From a virus, in the IMG/VR virus record IMGVR_UViG_3300036820_000065, positions 1-25,892 of that record: 25,892 nucleotides of DNA; one strand, written 5' to 3'. A program made the position numbers and the translations under genes. The notes beneath the pieces were generated by a model. It saw only the letters and a program-made list of their open reading frames with translations, was not told the origin of the DNA and did not search any database. Of the stretch, positions 14,616 to 23,405 are shown piece after piece. How positions within the stretch are numbered: the stretch's first letter is position 1; the number at the start of each line of letters is the position of its first letter.

Positions 14616-15439
14616 GAAACGCGGCGCGCGTCGAGGCCAAGGCTACGGTCAACGTGATCGGCTTCTCCGGCGGCGCGAGCAGCCGGATAAATAACGGAGT
14701 GCATATAAACGGCCACGTTCTGCCATCAAACGTTTCGACCGACACGCAAGTGGCTGAGGACGATATGCCGGAGTCATTCTCCGGGCTCGTCGGATCATCT
14801 GGCGCTGCGCCCTCTGTGCAACTACCGGATCATCCGTCGATCGCGGCTCACGGCTCAGGCGCTCCGCCGCCGGCGCGGGTCGCTTCGCTGCCGCCGAGTG
14901 CCCGACAATCGCCATCGTCACCGTCGCCGGAAATTCGCTCGATGCCGCGCGCGCCGACCGCCAACGTCGACGCGGGGCTGCGCAATGCCGCCAAGGCCTC
15001 CGGTATCGACGTCAATACGCTTCGCGGCATCGCTTCGATCGAGTCGAGCGAGAATCCGGCGAGCAATCGCAACCGCAGCACGCAATATAAGGGGCTGTTT
15101 CAGCTAAACCAGCGCGAGTTCAATCAATACGGCGGCGGCGATATCTACAACGCCGGCGACAACGCCATGGCTGCGGCGCGTAAGTTCGCGGCCGATCGCA
15201 CCTGGTTCAAGTCACGTTACGGCCGCGAGCCGAGCGATCGCGAGCTGTATATGATCCATCAGCAAGGCCGCGGCTTCTTTACCCGCGGCGCCATGACCAA
15301 CATTCGCGGCAATGCCTACCCCGGCATGCGCGGCCCGCAGACCCAAGCCTCGTTCGAGGCCGGATGGGGCCGCGAGCTGGAGCGCCGCGAGGATGCGTTC
15401 CGTCGTGCCGGCACTAAGCCGACGATCACGCTGAAGTAA
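14612..15439 (+). CDS. Tail-associated lytic transglycosylase (SLT-like)
   Basis: This 275-aa protein has a low-complexity Ser/Pro-rich N-terminal half and a C-terminal lysozyme-like domain (about residues 118-235). The catalytic acid is most likely E144 in GIASIESSENP. GLFQL at 161-165 and the YMIHQQG motif at 213-219 are typical of phage SLT domains. It cleaves peptidoglycan glycan strands, probably locally during DNA injection rather than for lysis, since it sits in the tail operon and has no signal peptide. The GTG start overlaps the tape-measure stop (GTGA), so translation is coupled. In many phages this domain is fused to the tape measure; here it is a separate polypeptide. Confidence 0.82.
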   Translation: MRNAARVEAKATVNVIGFSGGASSRINNGVHINGHVLPSNVSTDTQVAEDDMPESFSGLVGSSGAAPSVQLPDHPSIAAHGSGAPPPARVASLPPSARQSPSSPSPEIRSMPRAPTANVDAGLRNAAKASGIDVNTLRGIASIESSENPASNRNRSTQYKGLFQLNQREFNQYGGGDIYNAGDNAMAAARKFAADRTWFKSRYGREPSDRELYMIHQQGRGFFTRGAMTNIRGNAYPGMRGPQTQASFEAGWGRELERREDAFRRAGTKPTITLK

Positions 15440-15450
15440 GCGAGGGACGC

Positions 15451-16776
15451 ATGGCCGCGGCGCGTGATTGGGCGAGCACATTGTGGCGCTCGTCCTACAA
15501 GGGCTTTCCGTTTTGGTATGAGCGCGACGACGTCGACGCCGGCCTCGCCATCGTCGTGCATGAATTCCCGAACAGCGACACAAACTTTAACGAGGACCTA
15601 GGCGAAAAGGCCCGCTACTTTTCCGGCAATGCCTATGTGACCGGCGACGACGCCGACGCGCAGGCCGCCGCTTTTATTCAGGTGCTGGTATCGCACGGCC
15701 CCGGCTTGCTGGTTGTGCCGACGCTCGGGCCGGCCATGGTCCGCGCCATGCCGTTCAAGCGGACGGCCGACAAGGATCGCAACGGCTATATCGCGTTCGA
15801 GGTCAAATTCGTTCGCGAGGGTGCGTCGGCCGCGTTTCCATCGGTGCCGCTGTTGCAGCAAACCGCGTTCGATGCGACGGCGTCGCTCGGCGCGGCGATC
15901 ATCGCGGTGGCGCCGGCGCTGGTGCAGGTTATCAATCAACCGGGCTTTGTCGCCGATGCCGCGGCCGACCAGGTGCTCGCCGTCGCCGGCGCGATCGACG
16001 CCGTGCGGACGTCGACGCCGGTCACCTCGGCAGTGTCGCAAGCGGTTGCCGGCGATGTGCAGGCGATCGCCAATGCGGCGGCGCCGCTGCTCGATACCAC
16101 CGGCGCGTCGGCGACCGATCTGTCCAATTTCGCCGCCGCCGCTGATCTCTCGCCGGCGCCGCCAAATGGCGTGAAGGCGATCGCGGCCGCGCTCGTCGCC
16201 ACGACGCAATCGCTCGCCTCCGGGCTCGACGCTGCGGCCGCGCAGGATGCGATGGCGAGCCTTGCCGAAAGCTTCGCGGTGCCGGCGCCGACGTCGACGT
16301 CGACGCCGAGCGCGGCGGTTGCCGCGGCGAATGTCTCCGGCGTGCTGCAGCTCGCGCGGCTTGCCGCACTGACGGCATGGGCCAACGCGGTTATCGCGCG
16401 CACCTATACCGACCGGCCGTCGGCGGTGACCGCGCGCGCCGAGGTGGCGGAGCGGTTCGAGCGCGAGCTGAATAACTGTCCCGGCGCGCGGTTTGCCGCG
16501 CTCTATATCGCGATCGAGGCGGTGCAGGGCGACGTCGTCGCCTATCTTACGCAATTGATGGCGAACCTGGCGCCGGTCAAACAGGTGGAAACGGCGATCT
16601 CGCTGCCGTCGCTGGTCGCCGCCTGGAAACTTTATCAGGACCCGACGCGCGCGGTCGACCTGGCGCTGCGCAACGGCGTCCGCCATCCGTCGTTCATGCC
16701 GCTGCAGTTCGAGGCGCTGGCGCCAGGCTACCCGGCGCCGGGTATCCCGACGGCATGGCCGGCGACGCCGCTCTGA
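15451..16776 (+). CDS. Mu gpN-like tail/baseplate protein (DNA circularisation N-terminal domain)
   Basis: This 441-aa protein has the DNA_circ_N-type N-terminus: WASTLWRSSYKGFPFWYERDD, then VVHEFPNSDTNFNEDLGEKA and VTGDDADAQAAAFIQVL. The family name is historical; in Mu the product (gpN) is a component of the tail tip/baseplate. The rest is Ala-rich and helical, with a Thr/Ser/Pro linker (PTSTSTPS, near residue 283) encoded by a small GACGTC-type repeat at about 16288-16305. The C-terminal part (WKLYQDPTRAVDLALRNGVRHPSFMP) is typical of the family. A ribosome binding site (GAGGGA) lies before ATG 15451. Confidence 0.88.
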   Translation: MAAARDWASTLWRSSYKGFPFWYERDDVDAGLAIVVHEFPNSDTNFNEDLGEKARYFSGNAYVTGDDADAQAAAFIQVLVSHGPGLLVVPTLGPAMVRAMPFKRTADKDRNGYIAFEVKFVREGASAAFPSVPLLQQTAFDATASLGAAIIAVAPALVQVINQPGFVADAAADQVLAVAGAIDAVRTSTPVTSAVSQAVAGDVQAIANAAAPLLDTTGASATDLSNFAAAADLSPAPPNGVKAIAAALVATTQSLASGLDAAAAQDAMASLAESFAVPAPTSTSTPSAAVAAANVSGVLQLARLAALTAWANAVIARTYTDRPSAVTARAEVAERFERELNNCPGARFAALYIAIEAVQGDVVAYLTQLMANLAPVKQVETAISLPSLVAAWKLYQDPTRAVDLALRNGVRHPSFMPLQFEALAPGYPAPGIPTAWPATPL

Positions 16777-16783
16777 GGACGCC

Positions 16784-17875
16784 ATGGGACCGGAACTAGT
16801 TCAAATCTCCGCCGGCGGCGGAAATTATACTGCGTTCGAGCAGATCGAGGTGACGGCCGGCTTCAACGAGGCCGCCCGCACCTTTGCGCTCACACTCGCC
16901 GCCGATCCTGATCCCGGCACGACGGCGTGGGTGTTTGCCTGTGGCACGCTCGTGACAATTTCGTCAAATGGGGATGTTCTCTGTACTGGTTATGTCGACC
17001 GCTATCTGCCGCGCCTGAATGAGAAGAACGAGGCGAAAATCGACGTTGCGGGCCGCAGCAAGGGCGCGGACGCGATCGACTCGTCGGCCATCCATCCGAC
17101 CGGCAATTTTCAGAATCAGACGCCGCTGCAGATCGCACAGGCGATCGATCCGACCGGAACAGAATGGTCCTCCGATCAGGATATGCAGCCGCTGCCGTTT
17201 TATCAGGTCACGCCGGGCGAGACGGTGTTTCGCTGCATCGAGAAACTCTGCCGGCAACAGGGGCTGTTGCTCGCCGGCCAACCGGACGGCTCGATCAAGA
17301 TCACCAAGCTTTCGGCCGGCCGCCAGGCGGCGCTGCAGGAAGGCGTCAACTGCAAGGGATTTAATTCGGATCACAATTGGGCTGGCCGGCATTCGCATGT
17401 CATCGCCCGCGGCCAGCGGCCGATCGGCAATGGCGCCGCAAACCTGCAGATCGAGAAAACGGCGAGCGACAGTGCCGTTGGCCGCTATCGCCCGCATGTG
17501 TTGATCATCGACGAGGATACCGACCCGACGCGCGCGGCGGCCCGCGCGCAATATCGGCTGCAGAGCGAGGCCGGCAATTCATTGAAGGCCACCGTCGACG
17601 TGCAGGGCTTTCACGACGATGACGGCGCGCTGTGGACGCCGGGGAATACGGTCTTTCTCGATTCCGATTTTCTCGACGTGCATCAGCTCATGGGCATCAA
17701 GCGCGTCGCCTATCGGCAGAGCAAAAAACGCGGCTCGACCGCGCAATTGACGCTGGTCGATCCGCAGGCGCTCGGCGGTCAATCGGGGCAGGGCGGTTCG
17801 GCGAATGCGGCGTGGGATGCCAGCGTAAGCGCCGCCGACGGCGCGAGTGACACCGGCGGCAGCTCGGGCGATTAG
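16784..17875 (+). CDS. Baseplate hub protein, Mu gpP family
   Basis: This 363-aa protein is close to Mu gpP (379 aa). Family features include an N-terminal ITAGFNEAARTFALTLA-type strand pattern (here VTAGFNEAARTF), a second strand region containing GTLVTISSNGDVLCTGYVDRY, VAGRSKGADAIDSSA, TPLQIAQAI, and late VQGFHDDDGALWTPGNTVFL. gpP is the structural counterpart of T4 gp27; the trimeric hub connects the tube to the spike (established for Mu). The Gly/Ser/Ala-rich C-terminal 30 residues are a disordered extension. The gene starts 7 bases after the gpN stop and ends 2 bases before the spike gene. Confidence 0.92.
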   Translation: MGPELVQISAGGGNYTAFEQIEVTAGFNEAARTFALTLAADPDPGTTAWVFACGTLVTISSNGDVLCTGYVDRYLPRLNEKNEAKIDVAGRSKGADAIDSSAIHPTGNFQNQTPLQIAQAIDPTGTEWSSDQDMQPLPFYQVTPGETVFRCIEKLCRQQGLLLAGQPDGSIKITKLSAGRQAALQEGVNCKGFNSDHNWAGRHSHVIARGQRPIGNGAANLQIEKTASDSAVGRYRPHVLIIDEDTDPTRAAARAQYRLQSEAGNSLKATVDVQGFHDDDGALWTPGNTVFLDSDFLDVHQLMGIKRVAYRQSKKRGSTAQLTLVDPQALGGQSGQGGSANAAWDASVSAADGASDTGGSSGD

Positions 17876-17877
17876 AA

Positions 17878-18453
17878 ATGGCTGAATCTTGGCTGCACGG
17901 CTCGCTGGAAAATCATAACGGCTCGCTCGGCATGATCCGGCGGGCGGCGATCCTGAAAGTCGATGACTCCGGGCCGCAGCAATTGGTCAACCTGCAGGGC
18001 CTGGCGTCGGATATGCCGATGAACGTCGTGCGGGTGCTGCCGCACGGCTTTTCGTCGAATCCGCCGCTGCAATCGGAGGGTATTCTCAAATCGCTCGGCG
18101 GCCGCTCCGATCGCGGCATGTTTATCGGCGGCGAGCATCCGCAGTATCGGCAGCGCAATCTGCCGAGCGGCAACGCCGTTCTTTACGACGACAAGGGCAA
18201 CGTCGTTTGGATGCAGGGCGCGCAGGGTATCGCGCGCACCACCAAACAGGGCGGCATTGTCGACACCTCGGCGCAAGGCGTCACCATCGAGGCCAAGGGC
18301 AACACCATTACGATCGTCGCCGACAATTTCGACATCATCGTCAATCCCAAGGCGAATAAGGTCTATCTCGGCGGCGATCCGGCAAAGGATTTGTTTGCGC
18401 TGGTCGAAACCGCGGGCGGCACGTCGGTCAACGTCTACGCCAAGATTGGATAG
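17878..18453 (+). CDS. Baseplate spike protein, Mu gp45 family
   Basis: This 191-aa protein matches the Mu gp45 layout: an N-terminal OB-fold-like part (MIRRAAILKVDDSGPQQLVNLQGL, then DMPMNVVRVLPHGFSSNPP), the family-typical GGRSDRGMFIGGEHPQYRQRNL, and a C-terminal repetitive beta region (about residues 125-191) with GVTIEAKGNTITIVADNFDI that would form the trimeric beta-helix spike. It pierces the outer membrane after sheath contraction. No H-x-H iron-binding tip motif, as in P2 gpV, is visible near the end. The next gene starts 3 bases after the stop. Confidence 0.92.
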   Translation: MAESWLHGSLENHNGSLGMIRRAAILKVDDSGPQQLVNLQGLASDMPMNVVRVLPHGFSSNPPLQSEGILKSLGGRSDRGMFIGGEHPQYRQRNLPSGNAVLYDDKGNVVWMQGAQGIARTTKQGGIVDTSAQGVTIEAKGNTITIVADNFDIIVNPKANKVYLGGDPAKDLFALVETAGGTSVNVYAKIG

Positions 18454-18456
18454 GCG

Positions 18457-19056
18457 ATGCCGATCATCAATCCGTCCGATCCGACGACGCTGACCACGGC
18501 GGCGCTCAATGCCGCCGAGGCGTCGATCAATCTGTCGCTGATCGGCACAACGCCGGCGCCGCCGCTTTCGGCTGCGCGATCGGCCAAGAGCGGCCTGGTC
18601 GCCGGCATCTTCAATTCGCTGCGCGTGCAGCCGATCGCCTACACGGTCGGCAGCAACGCCTACACATGGGACGCGTCCGACGAGTCCATAAACGCGCTCA
18701 ATGGGGCGCTGATTGCCGGCGTCATCACCGCGCTCGGCAGTTCATTTACTGATCTCGCGACGAATTTATCGAGCATGCTTTATGGCCTGCAGGCTGAGAT
18801 CGGTGGCAGCACTTACAATGGCCCGAGCAGCTTTACCGCCGAGCCGGTGCTGGGCTCGGTATCATGGACGCCGATCGGCGCTACGGCGCCGGTGACGTTG
18901 ACGGCAGCACAGGCGCAGGGGTTGCTCGCCGCCATCGCGGCGCGTCGCGCCACGCTGCAGGGTTTGCGGCTTACGCAACAGGCGGCGATCGCCGCGTGCA
19001 CCACGGTGGCGCAAGTCATCGCGCTCAGTGTGTCGTCGGGTTGGGGGACGGATTAA
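18457..19056 (+). CDS. Baseplate-region protein with DUF4376-like C-terminus
   Basis: This 199-aa protein has an N-terminal part beginning MPIINPSDPTTLTTAALNA and a C-terminal helical part (about residues 145-199) in which LTAAQAQGLLAAIAARRATLQ and the segment AACTTVAQVIAL resemble DUF4376, a helical domain usually found in tail-fibre-related phage proteins. Mu has no equivalent gene between gp45 and gp46. A structural accessory role at the baseplate, or a chaperone for it, is inferred from position alone. The 68-base gap after it holds a strong hairpin, so this protein may end a translational sub-block. Confidence 0.6.
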   Translation: MPIINPSDPTTLTTAALNAAEASINLSLIGTTPAPPLSAARSAKSGLVAGIFNSLRVQPIAYTVGSNAYTWDASDESINALNGALIAGVITALGSSFTDLATNLSSMLYGLQAEIGGSTYNGPSSFTAEPVLGSVSWTPIGATAPVTLTAAQAQGLLAAIAARRATLQGLRLTQQAAIAACTTVAQVIALSVSSGWGTD

Positions 19057-19060
19057 GTGC

Positions 19061-19104
19061 GCCGCGCGCAAATAGCCGCCACACCAACCCTATTTGCGCG
19101 CGGC
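19061..19104 (+). promoter_or_regulatory. Perfect 15-bp inverted repeat before gp46
   Basis: GCCGCGCGCAAATAG (19061-19075) is the exact reverse complement of CTATTTGCGCGCGGC (19090-19104), with a 14-base C-rich loop. It begins 5 bases after the preceding stop and ends 20 bases before the gp46 start. There is no U-tract. It is the strongest hairpin in the window and may be an attenuator, an mRNA processing site or a protein-binding operator. Confidence 0.7.
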
Positions 19105-19124
19105 ATGATTGGAGCGAGCGGCGA

Positions 19125-19712
19125 ATGTCCGATCTTTTGATCCGCGCGCAGGAAGGCTGCGAGCCCGATCCGTTTCTGTTGTGGGACTCGGTCCACAAGA
19201 GCATCGAGGACGGCACTGATTTCGTCTGCGATTGGGCGATCGCCGGGCCTGGCGCCAACACCCTCAACGTCGGCGGCCTGCAGGCGGTCGCGGCCCTCGG
19301 CACCGCGGTCTATCTGCTCTTGTTCACGGACGTCTATTGCCCGCCGGACCATCCGCTTGCCTATCTCGCCGCCGGCGATCGCCGCGGCTGGTGGGGCGAC
19401 GGCATCGACGTGCGCACCGATCTCGACGAGCAGCCGCTCGGCTCGTTGCTCTATCTGCTCGATCGCGCGCCCATGGTCGCCGCCGGCATACCGATCGAGC
19501 AATGGGCCAAGACGTTTGCCACCGATGCGCTGGCGCCACTCTTGGCGCAGGGCGTCGTCGCCTCGATCGACGTCGAAACTTGGGCCGACGATGAGGACGA
19601 TCGCGTGTATGCAGCGATCGCTCTCTATGGCAGCGACGGCTCAGTCCTTTTTGCCGTCGATAGCCGCGTGACGGCGGCGTTCGCGCTGGTGTGGCGCCAG
19701 CTCGTCAAGTGA
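19125..19712 (+). CDS. Baseplate wedge protein, Mu gp46 family
   Basis: This 195-aa protein fits the gp46 family, comparable to T4 gp25-like wedge components. Core motifs are LLLFTDVYCPPDHPL, GDRRGWWGDGIDV and GSLLYLLDRAPMV, followed by a helix and the pattern LLAQGVVASIDVET. The ATG at 19125 is preceded by GGAG (19111-19114). It lies before gp47 as in Mu, and both form the baseplate wedge ring. The gene follows a 68-base gap with a long hairpin, in contrast to the tight packing of the rest of the baseplate operon. Confidence 0.9.
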   Translation: MSDLLIRAQEGCEPDPFLLWDSVHKSIEDGTDFVCDWAIAGPGANTLNVGGLQAVAALGTAVYLLLFTDVYCPPDHPLAYLAAGDRRGWWGDGIDVRTDLDEQPLGSLLYLLDRAPMVAAGIPIEQWAKTFATDALAPLLAQGVVASIDVETWADDEDDRVYAAIALYGSDGSVLFAVDSRVTAAFALVWRQLVK

Positions 19713-19720
19713 GGGGCTAA

Positions 19721-20866
19721 ATGTCGTTTCCGATTCCATCACTGTCGAGCCTTGTTCAGCGCGCCCGCCAGGCTGTCCGCACCTATCTGCCGGGCAGCGA
19801 CGCCTGGCTGTGGCCGAACAATCTCAATGTGGTCGCCAAAGTCATCGGCGGGTTGATCTTCGAGATTTTCGGCTTTGCCGATTACATCTGCAAACAGGTT
19901 TTTGCCTTGACGGCCGACGGCGACAGCCTCGATCTGCACGGCGCCGAGTATGGCCTGGCGCGCCGCGCGGCGCAGCCGGCGGCCGGCACTATCGTCATCA
20001 CCACGCAGGCCGCGATCACGGTCGCGGCCGCGGCGCAATTTGCGCGCAGCGACGGCGTCCTGATCGTCGCCGACCAGGCGGCGATGCTGCCCGGCGGGGG
20101 CGCCTTTTCGATCGCGGCCGAGGCGGCGCAGGGCGGCCAGAACACCTCCACGATCGCCGGCACCGAATTGACGATCGTCTCCGGTGTGACCGGGCCGGGC
20201 GCGGCGACGGCGACGGTCGCGGTCGACGACAACGGCCTGACCGGCGGCACCAATGTCGAGCCGGACGGCGAGCCGTTTACCACGGACCTGTCGACGTTCC
20301 GCGGCCGCATCATCTGGCGCAAGCGCAATCCGCCGTTCGGCGGCGCGCCGGCCGACTATGTGCAATGGTGCACCAATGTGACGGGCGTCACTCGCGTGTT
20401 CGTCGAGCGGCTATGGGACGGCCCCGGCACCGTGCGCGTGTTTCCGATCATGGACGATCTTTATGCGGCGACCGGCGGCATTCCGGGGCCGGCCGATCTG
20501 CAGCGCGTGATCGATTATCTGCAGACGGTGCAGCCGTCCGATGCGCTGGTCACGGTTGCCGCGGCGGTGCCGGTGCTGGTGCCGGTTACCATCCAGAAGC
20601 TTTCGCCGAACACGACAACGGCGCAGGAGGCGGTCCTCGCCGAGCTGCGCGCCATGTTCCGCCGGCGCTCGCGTGTCGCCGGCAATGACGTGTTTTTGCC
20701 GGCGCTGCCGTTTCTCGCCTATCCGGCCACGTTCGATCTGTTGTGGGTATCGGGCGCCATCGCCAACGTCGCCGGCCTCGCCGGCGCCGATCTGATCGCG
20801 CCGAACATGGACGTGCCGCTCGGCGCCGGACAGTTTCCGGTGCTCGGCAACGTTCTCTTTGAATAG
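19721..20866 (+). CDS. Baseplate J family protein, Mu gp47
   Basis: This 381-aa protein is similar in length to Mu gp47. The N-terminal region includes LFQRARQAVRTYLPG-type sequence (here LVQRARQAVRTYLPG), then DYICKQVFALTADGDSLDLHGAEYG in two adjacent stretches. The conserved middle motif FRGRIIWRKRNPPFGGAPADY and VTGVTRVFVERLWDGPGTVRV follows, with PVTIQKLSP in the C-terminal strand region. It is the counterpart of T4 gp6, a wedge protein that holds the baseplate together before contraction. The ribosome binding site GAGGGG lies across the gp46 stop, 4 bases before the start. Confidence 0.94.
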   Translation: MSFPIPSLSSLVQRARQAVRTYLPGSDAWLWPNNLNVVAKVIGGLIFEIFGFADYICKQVFALTADGDSLDLHGAEYGLARRAAQPAAGTIVITTQAAITVAAAAQFARSDGVLIVADQAAMLPGGGAFSIAAEAAQGGQNTSTIAGTELTIVSGVTGPGAATATVAVDDNGLTGGTNVEPDGEPFTTDLSTFRGRIIWRKRNPPFGGAPADYVQWCTNVTGVTRVFVERLWDGPGTVRVFPIMDDLYAATGGIPGPADLQRVIDYLQTVQPSDALVTVAAAVPVLVPVTIQKLSPNTTTAQEAVLAELRAMFRRRSRVAGNDVFLPALPFLAYPATFDLLWVSGAIANVAGLAGADLIAPNMDVPLGAGQFPVLGNVLFE

Positions 20867-20878
20867 GGAGGCTAGGCG

Positions 20879-21085
20879 GTGACAACGTTGGGAGAGGACT
20901 TGCCGAAAGTGACGGCGCGCGTTCGCGACGAATTGATGCCGATGTATCAATCCATCGGCCCGGCTGGCGGCTTTGCGCTCGCAATGATGCGCGCCGATCT
21001 GGACCGGGCCACAAAGGCACTCGCCGAAGGCGACATTTCGGCGATGATTGCAGCTTACGAATCGCTGCGTAGCTACAAAGCCTAG
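20879..21085 (+). CDS. Small unknown protein between gp47 and gp48
   Basis: This 68-aa protein starts with GTG after an AGGGAGG ribosome binding site (20867-20873). It is predicted to be all helical: an acidic N-terminus (LGEDLPKVTARVRDELMPMY), a Gly-rich turn (SIGPAGGF), and a second helix (ALAMMRADLDRATKALAEGD) ending with SYKA. It resembles no named family to me. Since it sits between two baseplate genes that are adjacent in Mu and keeps its own good ribosome binding site, it is probably real and may be a baseplate accessory or assembly factor (inference). Confidence 0.6.
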   Translation: MTTLGEDLPKVTARVRDELMPMYQSIGPAGGFALAMMRADLDRATKALAEGDISAMIAAYESLRSYKA

Positions 21086-21098
21086 GCGCGGTCGGCTC

Positions 21099-21878
21099 AT
21101 GTCGTCTTGTCCCTCGACGGCGCCGGGGCCGTTGTTCTGCCCGACGCTCGAGCAGTCGATCGAGGCCACCGCGCAGCTCTTGCCGCGCGGCCGCGCCTGG
21201 CCGGCGAATGCGCGCTGGATCATTCCGGCGTTCCTGCAGTGGCTCGGCAACCTGGCCGGCGTTCCCGCGCTTGACGAATGGCCGGCCGGTTATGTGCAGG
21301 CAGCTTTCATCGCCGCGCTCGGCGCGGTGCGCAATTTCGTCGAGACGCAACTCTGCGCGCTGCGGCTTGAGTTTTGGTGCCAAACGCAAACGCTCACGAC
21401 CGCGCAATGGCTGGCCGATTATGGCCTGCCCGACGCGTGCGAGCCGTTTCCTGATCTATGCGTCAAAGTCGCCGCGATCGGCGGCCGGCGCTGCGAACTT
21501 TATCAAGAGCTGGTCGCATCGAGCGGCTGGACGATCGAATGCGAGCCGGCGAATTGTGCCGGCGCTTTTGCCGGCTCGGCGCTGGCGAATTGCGCGATGG
21601 CCGGCGGCCGCACGCCGCCGGCGACCATCATCATCGTCGTCTATCTGGCGCTGAGTTCGGCTTATCAGGGCGCGCCGCCGACGGCGGGTCCGCCGGCGCC
21701 GGCCGCGGCGATGGCGCTCGCCGGCTCCGCTTACGCCGGCATGGCGCTCAATTCCTGTCCGCAGGCGCCGGATATCGAAACGACGCCGCCGGATATCGCG
21801 CCGCTGCAGTGCCTGGTCGAGCGCATCGTGCCGGCGCACGTCGTCGTCGTCTACCGCACGCAATGGGCGCCGGGCTGA
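21099..21878 (+). CDS. Mu gp48-like baseplate protein (YmfQ/DUF2313 family)
   Basis: This 259-aa protein shows the YmfQ pattern: a helical start with LLPRGRAWP, the central WLADYGLPDACEPF motif (usually DWE...GLPD.C), and a strand-rich end with PAHVVVVYRTQW. The family is the gp48 class of Mu-like baseplates (comparable to T4 gp53 in position), at the interface with fibres. ATG 21099 is preferred over an upstream in-frame start inside the preceding gene. It is rich in cysteine (12 in total), and an Ala/Gly-rich section (GAFAGSALANCAMAGG) lies before the last third. It is the last clear Mu-type tail gene in the window. Confidence 0.85.
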   Translation: MSSCPSTAPGPLFCPTLEQSIEATAQLLPRGRAWPANARWIIPAFLQWLGNLAGVPALDEWPAGYVQAAFIAALGAVRNFVETQLCALRLEFWCQTQTLTTAQWLADYGLPDACEPFPDLCVKVAAIGGRRCELYQELVASSGWTIECEPANCAGAFAGSALANCAMAGGRTPPATIIIVVYLALSSAYQGAPPTAGPPAPAAAMALAGSAYAGMALNSCPQAPDIETTPPDIAPLQCLVERIVPAHVVVVYRTQWAPG

Positions 21879-21968
21879 TCGGCCCGCGCCGTTCCTAGCA
21901 AACAAACACCGTCAATCGTTTCGCTACCGGTTTTCCCGGCCGGCGAAAGCAATGCGCGAGGGTAGGGC

Positions 21969-23345
<1,377 letters not shown>

Positions 23346-23405
23346 CCCGCGCGTCGCTGATCCGGCGCGGCCGATTCATCTTTTCCAAAACCAGCGAGGG
23401 CAACA

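Noticed and set aside
15598-16785. Long open frame of 395 codons on the minus strand opposite the gpN gene
   Set aside because: It is a shadow of a GC-rich gene: Arg-rich translation, no family resemblance and no ribosome binding site, while the plus strand encodes a recognisable gpN protein.
21919-21948. TTTCGC / GCGAAA inverted repeat with inner CCGG pair before the fibre gene
   Set aside because: The stem is short (6 + 4 bp) and broken by an internal loop. It is too weak to claim as a terminator or regulator.
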